NCBI GenBank assembly: GCA_030431455.1 | Contig: JAUIJE010000009.1 | Coordinates: 186,001-250,000, forward strand | DNA: 64,000 bases | Direction: 5' to 3' | Source: a bacterium | Lineage (GTDB): Bacteria; Myxococcota; UBA727; JAUIJE01 | Made by a program: the position numbers and the translations under genes | Part shown: positions 42,854-53,204 of the stretch, piece after piece | Numbering within the stretch: the first letter of the stretch is position 1 | How the letters are laid out: every line of letters begins with the position of its first letter | The notes under the pieces: model-generated | Databases searched by the model: none | What the model was told of the DNA's origin: nothing | Seen by the model: only the letters and a program-made list of their open reading frames with translations

Positions 42854-42857
<4 letters not shown>
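41244..42857 (-). CDS. M16-family peptidase homologue lacking the zinc motif
   Basis: 537 residues from ATG 42857, which overlaps the stop of the active M16 gene (ATGA); a signal peptide follows (LSLSLLCLLLTAPAQAA). Both M16 half-domains can be followed: VLFQTGSRDDPAGKEGLTAL at the start, where the expected H-x-x-E-H is replaced by LTALTAEL, and the C-terminal AMREQRGLNYGDYAY block, close to the family's R-x-x-x-GL-x-Y. It is therefore probably the non-catalytic subunit of a periplasmic M16 heterodimer with the neighbouring gene, a common bacterial pattern. Confidence 0.88.
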
Positions 42858-44218
<1,361 letters not shown>

Positions 44219-44308
44219 TGCGCTCCCTTCGCCAGCGGCGACGACGACGCCGCGCTCGATGGTTACCACGTCGGGGCGCGCGGGGGTCAAGCGCGGCGGT
44301 AGGCGCGC

Positions 44309-45025
44309 TCAGGGGGCGGGGCAGCTCCCGGGGACCCGGCTGATGTTGGTGCCTTTGGGGAGGTTCACGTGGAAGGTCTCGGGGCCGACCTTTTGATCGA
44401 ACACCGCGTCGTTGAACATGAACTGGTTGACGTTGCCTTGGTTGTCGACGACCACCGATTGTTTGACACGGAACGTGGTCGGGTCCACGACGAGGATCAG
44501 CCGGCGAAAGATGCCGTTTGCCTCTTTGGGGGTGAGCTGGATGTGCAGGTCGGTGGCCGCGCCAAAGACGCCGCTGAACCACTCGGCGGTGAAGTCCTCG
44601 TCGATCTTGCCCGCCCCCCACAAAAACCGCACCGAGGCGGTGAGCCCGTCCTGCTTGAAGCAGTGGTCCACGAACGCGAGGTGGTCATCGGGCTGGTGAA
44701 TCCACAGCTTCTTGCCGTCGATGATGAAGCTCTTGGTCGACGGGGTGGCGTAGTCCCACCGCATCAAGCCCGGCTTTTGGAACACCACCGACCCGCTGCT
44801 CTCCTGGGTGCGGCGCAGGGCGGTGAAGGTGTAACGCTGCACAAACTTCGCCGAGAAGGTCTTGGTGGCGTCGTAGGTGTTCTGGATCTTGGCGATCACC
44901 TCGGGCAGGGTCTTGGCCTTGACCTCCGCGAGCTGCACCGCATCGGGCACCGGGGGCGCGGGGGGCGGCACGGCGGCGGGCGCGACCGGCAACATCAGGG
45001 CGAGATAGGCTTTGATCGTGAACAT
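44309..45025 (-). CDS. lolA: outer-membrane lipoprotein carrier protein LolA
   Basis: 238 residues; GGAGGG lies just before ATG 45025. After a short hydrophobic N-terminus and a Pro/Ala linker comes the LolA fold: AKFVQRYTFTALRRTQESSG, GSVVFQKPGLMRWDY, FIIDGKKLWIH and the C-terminal VVDPTTFRVKQSVVVDNQG with NPFFND-like QFMFNDAVFDQ. LolA carries lipoproteins through the periplasm from LolCDE to the outer membrane; several lipoproteins are encoded in this window. The signal peptide is weakly defined. Confidence 0.9.
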   Translation of the reverse strand: MFTIKAYLALMLPVAPAAVPPPAPPVPDAVQLAEVKAKTLPEVIAKIQNTYDATKTFSAKFVQRYTFTALRRTQESSGSVVFQKPGLMRWDYATPSTKSFIIDGKKLWIHQPDDHLAFVDHCFKQDGLTASVRFLWGAGKIDEDFTAEWFSGVFGAATDLHIQLTPKEANGIFRRLILVVDPTTFRVKQSVVVDNQGNVNQFMFNDAVFDQKVGPETFHVNLPKGTNISRVPGSCPAP

Positions 45026-45132
45026 CGAACCCTCCTACGCGGTTGGGACGGTGCACGCAAAACCGCCATTCAGGGCCGATTGTTCCGCTAGGGGGCTGAT
45101 TTTGTTCGGGTATTGGGCGGGCGGGACCGGGG

Positions 45133-46686
45133 TCACGCCGCCTTGTCGCGACCGCGGAGCAGCGCGAACGGGTCTTGCCCGAACCCGTCGGCGTGGCCCG
45201 CCGACGGGGCGGCGAGCTTGTCCAGCAGCTTGGTCACGGTGACCGCGCGGGGCGCGACTTGGCCGGCCAGATGGTGGAGTTCTTGGGCGAGGGGGCCTTC
45301 GGTCTTGCCGGCCAGGACCTGCAGGCGCTTGGCCACGTCTTGCAGCAGTTGCGGCACCGGACGGAGCCGGTCGATGCGCTCTTGGTGCTTGTCCGCGGGG
45401 AGGCGGGCCACGCGGACCGTATGTTCCTGCACGGCGTCGAGCAGTTGGTGGGCGGCACGGGCCACCGCGCGCACGTCCTCGTCGGGGCTGTCGTCGAGGT
45501 CGCCGCGGTGATCGAACGCGCCCTGCGCCGCGGCCGACAAGTCGGCCGCGAGTTGATGCAGCGCGCGGGTCAGGGCGGCGGCTTTGTCCGCGCGGGGGGC
45601 GAGCTCGTTGAGGGTGCGGCGGACCGCGCGGGCCCCGGACAGGCCGAGCCCCGGGTGGTCGTCGGGGAGGGGCTCGCCCGCGGCGAGGTGGTGCAACGCG
45701 TCGTCGAGCCGGGACACGGGCTTTTCCACCGCGCGCCGCAGGCCCCATCCGGTGGCGAGCGCGCCGAGCAGCAGGAGCGCGGACAGCGCGAACAGGGCCA
45801 CGCGGTGACCGTACGGCGCCGGCGTCGCCAGCGTCGGGGCCTTCGCCGCGGGGGGCGCGGGGGCCGCGGGGGCCGCGGGCACCGGGGTGAGCGCGCCGAG
45901 GGCGGCCTTCAGGGGCGCGCTGTCGAGGGCGAGCTTGTCCAGGGTGCGCACCTCGACCAGGCAGTGTTTTTCGTAGGGCAGACAGGCCCGGGCGACCACC
46001 GTGAGGGTCTCGTCGGTCTCGGACAGGACCTGCACCCGCCGGTCGGTGTCTTCGGGTTTGTCCGAGGACAGGTCGAGGCCCGGGGGCAGCTTGGCCGCGC
46101 TCGGCAATGTCACTGTGCCGTCGCGCCCGATCACGAACCGGCTGGGGGACAGCCGCAGGGTCTTGGCCGCGCCCTCGAGCTCGTCCGCGTCGAACGGGGC
46201 CGAGAGCGAGACCTTGCGGCCGCTCTTGCGCTGTTTGCGCCGGGCGTCCCGGGCGGTGCGAACTTGCTGCATGAGGTCGGGCAGGTCGCTTTCGAGGGTG
46301 ACCCCCACGCGCTCGACGGCCATGGCCTGCGCCTCGGCCACGAGGGCTTGGGCGTCTTTTTGCAACGTAGCCAGCGCCGCCTCGGCCCCGGTGAGGTCGA
46401 GGGAGGCGGCCGCGGTCGCCACCGGCCCCGGCGTGTCCTCGACGCGGGGCGGGGGCGGCGTCGTGGTCGGCGCCGGGTCGGGCCACGAGAGGGCCAAGCC
46501 GCCGGCGGCGAGTCCGGCGGCCGCGAACAACGCGGGCACGGCCCGCAGCCACCCGGCGCCGGGCAGCGCGCGCCCGCGCCGGGGTCCGCCCCCCGGGGAG
46601 GCGGTCGCGGTTGCGGCCCACGCGGCGGTGTCGTCGTCGAGCGGCGCGGGGTTTTCGGCGGCGGGCGGGGGCGTGGGGTCGGTCAT
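45133..46686 (-). CDS. HAMP-containing membrane sensor-like protein
   Basis: 517 residues. Two transmembrane segments (about 47-66 and 295-315) bracket a periplasmic domain with two cysteines (ARACLPYEKHC) and a long helical start. A HAMP domain follows the second segment (RRAVEKPVSRLDDALHHLAAGE, quoted here only as RRAVEKPVSRLDD). The cytoplasmic part is helical but has no methyl-accepting hairpin, kinase or cyclase motif, so the output is unknown. Its ATG overlaps the stop of the receiver-DUF4388 gene. The pair probably forms one signalling module. Confidence 0.72.
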   Translation of the reverse strand: MTDPTPPPAAENPAPLDDDTAAWAATATASPGGGPRRGRALPGAGWLRAVPALFAAAGLAAGGLALSWPDPAPTTTPPPPRVEDTPGPVATAAASLDLTGAEAALATLQKDAQALVAEAQAMAVERVGVTLESDLPDLMQQVRTARDARRKQRKSGRKVSLSAPFDADELEGAAKTLRLSPSRFVIGRDGTVTLPSAAKLPPGLDLSSDKPEDTDRRVQVLSETDETLTVVARACLPYEKHCLVEVRTLDKLALDSAPLKAALGALTPVPAAPAAPAPPAAKAPTLATPAPYGHRVALFALSALLLLGALATGWGLRRAVEKPVSRLDDALHHLAAGEPLPDDHPGLGLSGARAVRRTLNELAPRADKAAALTRALHQLAADLSAAAQGAFDHRGDLDDSPDEDVRAVARAAHQLLDAVQEHTVRVARLPADKHQERIDRLRPVPQLLQDVAKRLQVLAGKTEGPLAQELHHLAGQVAPRAVTVTKLLDKLAAPSAGHADGFGQDPFALLRGRDKAA

Positions 46687-48116
46687 GGGACCTCTTGGTG
46701 TTGGCCGTCGGGGGCCCGGCTGAGGTGGCCGAGCATGACCAGGCGGTACATCAAACGTTCGGCGTCGACGATGTTGACCTGGCCCAACGTGGCGAGTTGC
46801 TGCGCGGTGAGCACCCGGCCCCCGGCGAAGGGGGCGAGGGCTTTCCGCTCGTCGTCGGTGAGGTCGGACAGGTCCGCGCCTTCGGTCATGTGAAAGGGGG
46901 TGGTCTCGTCGGGGACGGCCCGGCGAATGACCCGCTCCTCGTCCACCCGGCGCAGGCTCTCGAGCAGGACCGCGTCGACGGACAGGCCGGGGGTGGTGGG
47001 GGCGAAGGCGAGATTTTCCAGGCCGCGGCGGAGGCCGAACACGCCTTGGTCGGCGCGCAACATCTCGAACAGCAGGTCTTCGGCCTGGGCCCGGACCGCG
47101 TCGGCGAGCTGGCGGCGGGTGATGCGACCGTTTTGCACCAGGGCTTCGCCCAATGTCACGTCACGGTCGACGGAGAGCAACGCGTCGGCCAGGCCCTGCT
47201 CATCGAGAATGCCGAGCTGGATGAAGTACCGGCCGAGGCGCTTTTCCGCCCGGGCGTTGCGCGCGCGCACGGACACGATGCGCCCCTCGAACAGCGACGC
47301 TTCATACCGCCCATGGTTGAGTGACACGTCGAGCACGCCGGTCTGGCCTTGGAACTTGAGCAGCTGCAGGACCTCGGGCAGCGCCACCACCGACAGGTCG
47401 CCGTAGAGGCTGGGCACGGGTTGGGCGAGGAGGTTGACCCCGAGCTTGTGTTTGACGAACGCGCGCAGCACCGCCTGGCCGAGGGAGTCTTTGACCTGGT
47501 CGGTGATTTCCGACGAGAGCTCGTCCGCGCCGTCGATGCCCCGGGCGTACAGCGCCTCGGCGAGAACATCGGACAAGCCGCGCAGCGCGAAGTCGGCCGC
47601 CTGCCGCTCAATGTCACTGGGCGTGGCCTGGTCCGCGCTCTCGAGGCTGAACTCGTCGGACGGCAGCAGGCTGGTGTGCAAGTCGTCCGACAGGAACTCG
47701 TCGGGCAACGCGAAGATCGGCGTGGTCTCGTGGTGGCGGCGCCGGGGGTGGTTGTCGAGGACGGTGCGGACCGCCTCCGACAGCGCCGAGGGCGTGAACG
47801 GCTTTTCCAGCGTGCCGACCACGCCCAGCCCTTCGAGCGGGCCCTTGTCGGCCTCCCCGGTGGTGAGCAGCAGCACCGGCACATCGGCGATGCTGCTCTC
47901 GGCCGCGAGCTGCTTGAGCAGGGTCAGGCCGCTGGTGCCGCGCATCAACAGATCGACGATGAGCAGATCGGGGTCGGTGGCCCGGGCCTGTTGCAGCCCC
48001 TGCTCCGCCGACCCCGCGGCGATGACGTAGAGGCCGTCGTCGGTGAGGGTGTTTTTGACCACCCGGCGGATGGTGGGCGAATCGTCCACCACGAGGACGC
48101 GCTGCGGCGATGACAT
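46683..48116 (-). CDS. response regulator with receiver and DUF4388 domains
   Basis: 477 residues. The N-terminal receiver (1-125) has the acidic pair in VVDDSP, the phospho-acceptor Asp in LLIVDLLMRG, the Thr switch in LLLTTGEA and the Lys in LEKPFTP. After a linker and a helical region, a DUF4388 domain lies at about 240-300 (LSVVALPEVLQLLKFQGQTG, then LDVSLNHGRYEASLFEGRIV), followed by the usual GRYFIQLGILDEQGLADAL repeats. There is no DNA-binding domain, so signalling is probably by protein contact. No cognate kinase is nearby. It has no Shine-Dalgarno site; a -10-like TACCGT lies seven bases before the ATG. Confidence 0.88.
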   Translation of the reverse strand: MSSPQRVLVVDDSPTIRRVVKNTLTDDGLYVIAAGSAEQGLQQARATDPDLLIVDLLMRGTSGLTLLKQLAAESSIADVPVLLLTTGEADKGPLEGLGVVGTLEKPFTPSALSEAVRTVLDNHPRRRHHETTPIFALPDEFLSDDLHTSLLPSDEFSLESADQATPSDIERQAADFALRGLSDVLAEALYARGIDGADELSSEITDQVKDSLGQAVLRAFVKHKLGVNLLAQPVPSLYGDLSVVALPEVLQLLKFQGQTGVLDVSLNHGRYEASLFEGRIVSVRARNARAEKRLGRYFIQLGILDEQGLADALLSVDRDVTLGEALVQNGRITRRQLADAVRAQAEDLLFEMLRADQGVFGLRRGLENLAFAPTTPGLSVDAVLLESLRRVDEERVIRRAVPDETTPFHMTEGADLSDLTDDERKALAPFAGGRVLTAQQLATLGQVNIVDAERLMYRLVMLGHLSRAPDGQHQEVP

Positions 48117-48123
48117 GCCCCGG

Positions 48124-48129
48124 ACGGTA
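48124..48129 (-). promoter_or_regulatory. -10-like TACCGT, probable leaderless promoter
   Basis: On the minus strand TACCGT ends seven bases before ATG 48116, with no ribosome-binding site between. Confidence 0.35.
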
Positions 48130-48167
48130 CCTGTGGGGGCCAGCCGGCGCCAGAAAACGACCCGCGC

Positions 48168-49013
48168 TCAGTCCAGGATGCGGGCGCGGGGCTCCAGGCC
48201 GCGGTCGATGACGACCGCCACCCGCTGCGGCTGCTCGAGAAGGCGCATGCCTTCGGGGAGGTCGCCGTCCGGGCTGCCGTCGATGAAGCCCAGGGTGATG
48301 GCGGCGCGGAACCGGCGTAGGCGCTCGCGGCCGATCGACGAATCGGCCAGCGTGGGGTCAATGGCCTCGGCCTCGTCGAGGGGAAGACCATCGAACAGCA
48401 AAACGGCGTTCTTGGCGCCGAGCGCGACGTGGACCAGGCCCTGGCCGCCGATGACCTGCACGCAGCGGGCAAACCCGCTGTCGCCGTGGACGGCCACGAT
48501 GGCGTCGACGACACGGTCGGGGTCGGGGCCCACCGGGTGATCGAGTTGACCCGATTGGTGGAGGCGGTGGAGCACTTTGAAAAAGAAGGCTTCGGCTTCG
48601 CTCTCGCCGGTGATGTGGCGGCGCAGGAAGTCGGGGAGGTCGGCGAGGTGTTGCTCGCGGAGGGCGGCGGCGGAGTCGACGTCGGCGGGGCCACCGGTCA
48701 CGGCGCAGGCGAACTCGCGGGACCGAAAGGGGCCGAGGTTGTGGGGGGACTCGCGGGGCGGGCGGACGTCGTCGCGGTGGCGAATTTGAATCACCGCCGA
48801 GCGGCCTTTGAGCGGGCCGACGATGGGCGCCAGCGCGGCGTCGCGGGGCAGGCTGGGGCGCCGGGAGATGAGCACCCGACGGTCGACGGTGGCCGCGATG
48901 CCGATGCCGTCCGCGCCCGCGGGCAGCGCAGCGAACTCGCGGGCCACGTGCAGGGCGACGTGTCCCCGTTGGGGATCGTTGAGGCTGAGGCCGATGGCAC
49001 GGGTCGATTGCAT
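48168..49013 (-). CDS. degenerate class-II glutamine amidotransferase-like protein
   Basis: 281 residues from ATG 49013; the frame is open further upstream, but that would overlap the divergent Hsp70 gene antisense. The fold can be aligned with YafJ-type amidotransferases: AVIQIRHRDDVRPPRESPHN (compare VAHIRQA...NTHPF), SREFACAVTGG (compare AHNG) and ITGESEAEAFFFKVLHRLH (compare GETDSEAAF...LHRL). The nucleophile Cys that should follow the initiator Met is absent (protein starts MQSTRAIGL), so amidotransferase activity is unlikely. It may be a non-catalytic binding protein. The assignment is by motif order only. Confidence 0.6.
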   Translation of the reverse strand: MQSTRAIGLSLNDPQRGHVALHVAREFAALPAGADGIGIAATVDRRVLISRRPSLPRDAALAPIVGPLKGRSAVIQIRHRDDVRPPRESPHNLGPFRSREFACAVTGGPADVDSAAALREQHLADLPDFLRRHITGESEAEAFFFKVLHRLHQSGQLDHPVGPDPDRVVDAIVAVHGDSGFARCVQVIGGQGLVHVALGAKNAVLLFDGLPLDEAEAIDPTLADSSIGRERLRRFRAAITLGFIDGSPDGDLPEGMRLLEQPQRVAVVIDRGLEPRARILD

Positions 49014-49217
49014 GGTGGTGGGCCTCGGTGACGACGGTGCCGAGCATCCCTCGGCTTCTTTCAGAAGTGTAGCAAAAAAGGCGATCTCGGCACGTCGCCC
49101 GAGGCACACATACACGCACCAGCGAGCGCGGGGCGGGGCGGGGCAGGACGCTTCGATGCCTTGACAACGGTGCGCGGCAGCGCACAGTCTCTGCCCGAAG
49201 TTTGGGGTGGCGACGCC

Positions 49218-50795
49218 GTGAAGCAGATTGCAATGGGAATCGATCTGGGCACCAGCAACAGCTGTGTGGCCATTTGGGAAGACGGCCGACCCGTCGTGGT
49301 CCCCAACGAGTGGGGCGAGATGACCCATGCGAGCTGCGTGTCCTTCTTGGAGGACGGCTCGGTCATCGTGGGCAACAGCGCCAAGCAGCGCATCGTGCTT
49401 GACCCCCAACACACCGTGTACTCGGCCAAGCGGCTGATCGGCCGCTTTTACTTCTCCGAAGAGGTCAAAAAAGCGCAGGCCATCTGCAGTTACCCCATCG
49501 TCGAAGGGCCGAACAACAGCGTGCGGGTGGCGATTCGTGACGCGGTGTTCACCGTGCCCGAGGTCTCGGCCATGGTGCTCAAAGAGATGCGCGCCATCGT
49601 CGAGCAGCACACCCAGCAGACGGTGACCAAAGCGGTCATCACCGTGCCCGCGTTCTTCAACGACAGCCAGCGCCAAGAGACCAAGAACGCGGGGCGCATC
49701 GCGGGCCTCGAGGTCCTGCGCATCCTCAACGAGCCCACCGCGGCCGCTCTGGCCTACGGGTTTGGCCAGAACCTCGACCAGCGGGTGGTGATTTATGACC
49801 TCGGGGGCGGGACCTTCGACGTGTCGATCCTGCAAATCGGTCAGGACATCTTCGAGGTGCTCGCCACCGCGGGGGACACGTACCTCGGGGGCGACGACTT
49901 CGACGACCGCATCGTCCAGTGGATCGGCACCCAGGTCGAACAACGCCTGAACTACGACATCAAGTCGGACCTCGTCTCGCTGCAGAAAGTGCGCGACGTG
50001 TCCGAGCGCGCGAAGATCGACCTCGTCGAGAGCGACCGGGTCACCATCCACCTGCCGGACCTCTACTTCGACGCCAACGGCTCACCGGTGGCGTTCTCCA
50101 CCGAGATCACGCGCCCGCAGTTCAACCAGATGGTGATGGACCTGGTGCAGCGCACGTTCAAGGTGTGTGACGAGGCGATGCAGTCCGCGCGCCTCACCGC
50201 GGTGGACATCGACGGCGTGATTCTCGTCGGAGGCCCCACCCGGCTGCCCATCATTCGCAACTCCGTGCGCCACTACTTCCAGCGCGAACCCAACGTCGAG
50301 GTCGACCCCGACCAAGTCGTGGCCCTGGGGGCCGCGATCCAAGCAGAAGCATTGCTGGACAGCGCCACCAGCACCTTCCTGCTCGACGTCACCCCCCAGA
50401 GTCTGCGCTTGGGTACGGTGGGCGATTACACCGAAGTCATCATCGAGAAGAACACCGCGATCCCCATCGATCGCACCCGCACCTTCGTCACCGCCGCCGA
50501 CAACCAGGAGCGGGTCAAGATCAAGATCTACCAAGGCGAAAGCCGCAACGCGTCGGAGTGCGAGCCCCTCGGAGAGTTCGAGTTCTCGGGCCTTCGCCAG
50601 GCGCGCCGGGGCGAGGTCAAGATCGAGGTGACGTTCGAAATCGACACCGACGGCATCGTCAATGTGTATGCACGTGACACCGAGACCGGGCAACAAGCGT
50701 CCACCACCATCACCCTCACCGGGGGCATGGACGAGGCCGCCATCGCCGAGGCCGCGGCCCGAAATGCTGAAACCAAACGCGCGGATCATGCATAG
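49218..50795 (+). CDS. Hsp70-family chaperone without C-terminal lid
   Basis: 525 residues from GTG 49218; ATG 49233 or TTG 49161 are alternatives. The ATPase domain is complete: [57 protein letters not shown], and [14 protein letters not shown]. The beta-sandwich substrate domain follows (about 390-510), and the protein stops soon after, about 100 residues short of DnaK, so the helical lid is missing. This resembles HscC-like or specialised Hsp70s. The J-domain gene follows by 22 bases, so the two form a dedicated pair. It is divergent from the amidotransferase-like gene. Confidence 0.92.
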   Translation: MKQIAMGIDLGTSNSCVAIWEDGRPVVVPNEWGEMTHASCVSFLEDGSVIVGNSAKQRIVLDPQHTVYSAKRLIGRFYFSEEVKKAQAICSYPIVEGPNNSVRVAIRDAVFTVPEVSAMVLKEMRAIVEQHTQQTVTKAVITVPAFFNDSQRQETKNAGRIAGLEVLRILNEPTAAALAYGFGQNLDQRVVIYDLGGGTFDVSILQIGQDIFEVLATAGDTYLGGDDFDDRIVQWIGTQVEQRLNYDIKSDLVSLQKVRDVSERAKIDLVESDRVTIHLPDLYFDANGSPVAFSTEITRPQFNQMVMDLVQRTFKVCDEAMQSARLTAVDIDGVILVGGPTRLPIIRNSVRHYFQREPNVEVDPDQVVALGAAIQAEALLDSATSTFLLDVTPQSLRLGTVGDYTEVIIEKNTAIPIDRTRTFVTAADNQERVKIKIYQGESRNASECEPLGEFEFSGLRQARRGEVKIEVTFEIDTDGIVNVYARDTETGQQASTTITLTGGMDEAAIAEAAARNAETKRADHA

Positions 50796-50817
50796 GCGTT
50801 GACCGAGGAGGCGGGAG

Positions 50818-51357
50818 ATGGACTACACCGACCCCCAGTACTGGCCCACGCTCAAGAACCTCGCCCAGACCATCGACGGGCTTGACTATTTCCAGGTGCT
50901 CAACCTGCCCCAGAACGCCTCGTCGGGACAGATCCGCACCACGTACTACCAGATGGCGCGGGCCCTCCACCCCGACCGCTTCTTCCATCTCCCCGACGAG
51001 GAGCTGAAGAACTCGGTGAGCAAAATCTACCGCCGCATCACCGAGAGCTACACCATCCTCAAGGACGACCAGAAGCGCGCGCAGTACTCCGCGAACATCA
51101 ACGGCCCCGAGCGCATGTCCAAGCTGCGCTTCAACGAAGAAAGCGAACGCGAGCAGAAAGAGAAACAGCGCGAGGCCCTCGAGGTGGCCAAGACCCCACA
51201 GGGCAAAAAGATGTTCAACGAGGCGGTCGCTGAGTACAAAAAAGGCAACTATGACAAGGCACTGAAGAACCTTCAGTCCGCCCTGTTGTTTGAAAGCGGC
51301 AACGAACAGCTCAAAGCCTTCAAAGCGGAGATCGAAGCCAAGAAAGCGGGGGGATGA
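50818..51357 (+). CDS. J-domain protein (DnaJ-like co-chaperone)
   Basis: 179 residues; GGAGGCGGGAG lies before the ATG. The J domain is at residues 21-90: LDYFQVLNLPQNASSGQIRT (helix I/II), with HPD at 51-53, and YRRITESYTILKDDQKRAQY (helices III/IV). The loop after HPD has an insertion (RFFHLPDEELKN). A charged linker follows, and a final TPR-like helix pair (FNEAVAEYKKGNYDKALKNL). There is no Gly/Phe or zinc-finger region. It should stimulate the ATPase of the adjacent Hsp70. Its stop overlaps the pyrF start. Confidence 0.92.
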   Translation: MDYTDPQYWPTLKNLAQTIDGLDYFQVLNLPQNASSGQIRTTYYQMARALHPDRFFHLPDEELKNSVSKIYRRITESYTILKDDQKRAQYSANINGPERMSKLRFNEESEREQKEKQREALEVAKTPQGKKMFNEAVAEYKKGNYDKALKNLQSALLFESGNEQLKAFKAEIEAKKAGG

Positions 51358-52103
51358 TGCACGACTTGGCCCTGTCGGAACGTCTCGCCCTCGCCCTCGA
51401 CGTCAGCCACCCCGACGCTGCCCTGGACCTGTACCTGCGCACCCGCGACGTCGTCGGGGTGTTCAAAGTGGGGTGGGAGCTGTACCTCCAGACCGGGCCG
51501 CGGCTCATCGAACGCATGCGCCGAGATGGCAGCAAGGTGTTCCTCGACTTCAAGCTTCACGACATCCCCAACACCGTCAAAGGGGCGGTGCAGTCTGCGG
51601 CCCGCCTCGGGGTCAGCTACCTCACGGTGCACACCCTCGGGGGCGAGAAGATGCTCAAGGCCGCGGCCGAGGCCCTGACCACCCAGACCACCATCCCGGG
51701 CGCAGAGCCCATTCGCCTCCTCGGGGTCACGGTGTTGACCAGCCACACCGGCCAAGACTTGGAAGACCTCGGCTTCACCGAGGATCCTGAAACATTGGTG
51801 TCGCGCTTGGCCCAGTCCGCCACCGGGAGCGGGCTCACTGGCATTGTGTGCTCGCCGGAAGAGGCGCGCACCGTCCGCGCTGCCTGCGGCGACGACGCGC
51901 TCATCGTGTGCCCGGGCATTCGCCCCGAGGGGGCCGCCCTCGGGGACCAGGCCCGCACCCAGACCCCGGCCCAGGCCATCGCCGCGGGCGCGGACGTTCT
52001 CGTCGTGGGCCGCCCCATCCGCACCGCCCCCGACCCGCGCCAAGCCGCGGGGGACATTCTGGCGGAAATCGAGGCCGCCCTCGCCGGCCGGGCCGCGGGG
52101 TGA
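51354..52103 (+). CDS. pyrF: orotidine-5'-phosphate decarboxylase
   Basis: 249 residues, near the usual 230-245. The catalytic block is VFLDFKLHDIPNTV, with the Asp-Lys-Asp array; the N-terminal LALALDV and the phosphate-binding VCPGIRPEG and ADVLVVGRPI loops are standard. It makes UMP from OMP in pyrimidine synthesis. ATG 51354 overlaps the J-domain stop (ATGA); the ATG at 51357 is also possible. The stop overlaps the rlmB start. Confidence 0.95.
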   Translation: MMHDLALSERLALALDVSHPDAALDLYLRTRDVVGVFKVGWELYLQTGPRLIERMRRDGSKVFLDFKLHDIPNTVKGAVQSAARLGVSYLTVHTLGGEKMLKAAAEALTTQTTIPGAEPIRLLGVTVLTSHTGQDLEDLGFTEDPETLVSRLAQSATGSGLTGIVCSPEEARTVRAACGDDALIVCPGIRPEGAALGDQARTQTPAQAIAAGADVLVVGRPIRTAPDPRQAAGDILAEIEAALAGRAAG

Positions 52104-52918
52104 ATCGTCCTCGACGGGGCCCGCACAAGGGGCGCGATGGGCGGGACGGCGGCGGGCGGAAGCCGCGGGGGCCGCGCGAGCCCGGCGCGGGCAAGGCCAA
52201 AGGCGGGCGAGGGCCGAGCGGGTTTGTCATCTGTGGACAGCACGCGGTGCTCGCCGAGCTCGAGCATGGCGCGGACCGCGTGCAGGAGCTTTGGGTCTCC
52301 AGCCGGGCGGACGAGGCGGTCATCGCCCGGGCCCAGGCCCAGGGGGTGAAGGTCCACCGCGCGGGCCCCGACGACCTCGACCAAGCCACCGGCGGGGTGG
52401 TGCATCAAGGGCTGGTGCTGGTGACCCGGCCGTGGGAGGCCGACCTCGCGGACATTCCGGATGGCGGGGTGGTGGTGATGCTCGATGGGGTCGAGGACCC
52501 GCGCAACGTCGGGCGGGCGGCGCGCAGTTGTGTGGCCCTGGGGGCGAGCGGGCTGGTGGTCGAAAAACGCAAGAGCGCGCGGCTCGGGCCGGCGGCGTAC
52601 AAGACCGCGGTGGGGGCGCTGTCGATGTTGCCGGTGGCCCAGGTCAGCAACCTCGCCCGGGCCATCGAGCAGCTGCAGGAGCGCGGGCACTGGGTGGCGG
52701 CGGCGGAGGCGGCGGGCAGCGCCCGGCCCTGGGACGTGGATCTGAGCGGGCCGATGGTGGTGATCGTGGGGGGCGAGGACCGGGGGGTGCGCCGGCTGCT
52801 GCGGGATAAGGCGGACCACCTGGTGGGGATTCCCATGCAAGCAAAGGGGTTTAGCCTCAATGCCGCCGATGCGGTGTGCGCGCTTTTGGTCGAGTGTATG
52901 CGCCAACGCGGGGGGTGA
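52100..52918 (+). CDS. rlmB: SpoU/TrmH-family rRNA 2'-O-methyltransferase (RlmB-like)
   Basis: 272 residues from a GTG overlapping the pyrF stop (GTGA). A basic, Gly-rich N-terminal extension (about 40 residues) precedes the substrate-binding domain (GFVICGQHAVLAELEHGADR). The trefoil-knot SAM domain has the three SpoU motifs: DGVEDPRNVGRAARSC, VVIVGGEDRGVRRL, and IPMQAKGFSLNAADAVCALL. RlmB methylates G2251 of 23S rRNA; the exact target here is by homology. The family call is firm; the RlmB subtype is likely. Confidence 0.88.
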   Translation: MNRPRRGPHKGRDGRDGGGRKPRGPREPGAGKAKGGRGPSGFVICGQHAVLAELEHGADRVQELWVSSRADEAVIARAQAQGVKVHRAGPDDLDQATGGVVHQGLVLVTRPWEADLADIPDGGVVVMLDGVEDPRNVGRAARSCVALGASGLVVEKRKSARLGPAAYKTAVGALSMLPVAQVSNLARAIEQLQERGHWVAAAEAAGSARPWDVDLSGPMVVIVGGEDRGVRRLLRDKADHLVGIPMQAKGFSLNAADAVCALLVECMRQRGG

Positions 52919-53019
52919 GCGCCGCGGTTGCAGGGCGATTTTGCCTCTGGTAGCGATTGCGGGTTCATCGTCCGGCCAAACGGACCGAATCATTTACACA
53001 ATCACCGTTGAGGTACGCC

Positions 53020-53166
53020 ATGGTGTCCAACACCAACCAAACCGAATCAGTCCGCGCGCGCAAACATGCCCGTTCGGGCCGGAAGCGCAAAAACGCCCTG
53101 AACAACCACGGCACCACCAAGAGCCAAGAAGAGCTGTTCAAGGTGAAGACCGAGTCGGACAAGTAA
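53020..53166 (+). CDS. tiny basic protein, possibly ribosome- or RNA-associated
   Basis: 48 residues. ATG 53020 follows GAGG at 53010-53013. The protein is highly basic in its middle (VRARKHARSGRKRKNALNN) and ends GTTKSQEELFKVKTESDK. It has no Cys and no membrane segment. Codon use and the good ribosome-binding site indicate a real gene in an otherwise empty 286-base gap. I recall similar short Arg/Lys-rich proteins ending in GTT-x-S in related genomes, but cannot check this. Nucleic-acid binding is an inference from charge. Confidence 0.65.
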   Translation: MVSNTNQTESVRARKHARSGRKRKNALNNHGTTKSQEELFKVKTESDK

Positions 53167-53204
53167 GCCGACGGGGCGGGAGGGCGTCGATGACAAAACC
53201 GGCC

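Noticed and set aside
49014-50051. Upstream extension of the amidotransferase-like frame
   Set aside because: The extra 346 codons lie antisense to the Hsp70 gene; the first plausible start is ATG 49013.
53167-53204. tRNA or small RNA gene in short gaps
   Set aside because: No cloverleaf, CCA end or T-loop motif could be found here or in the other intergenic regions.
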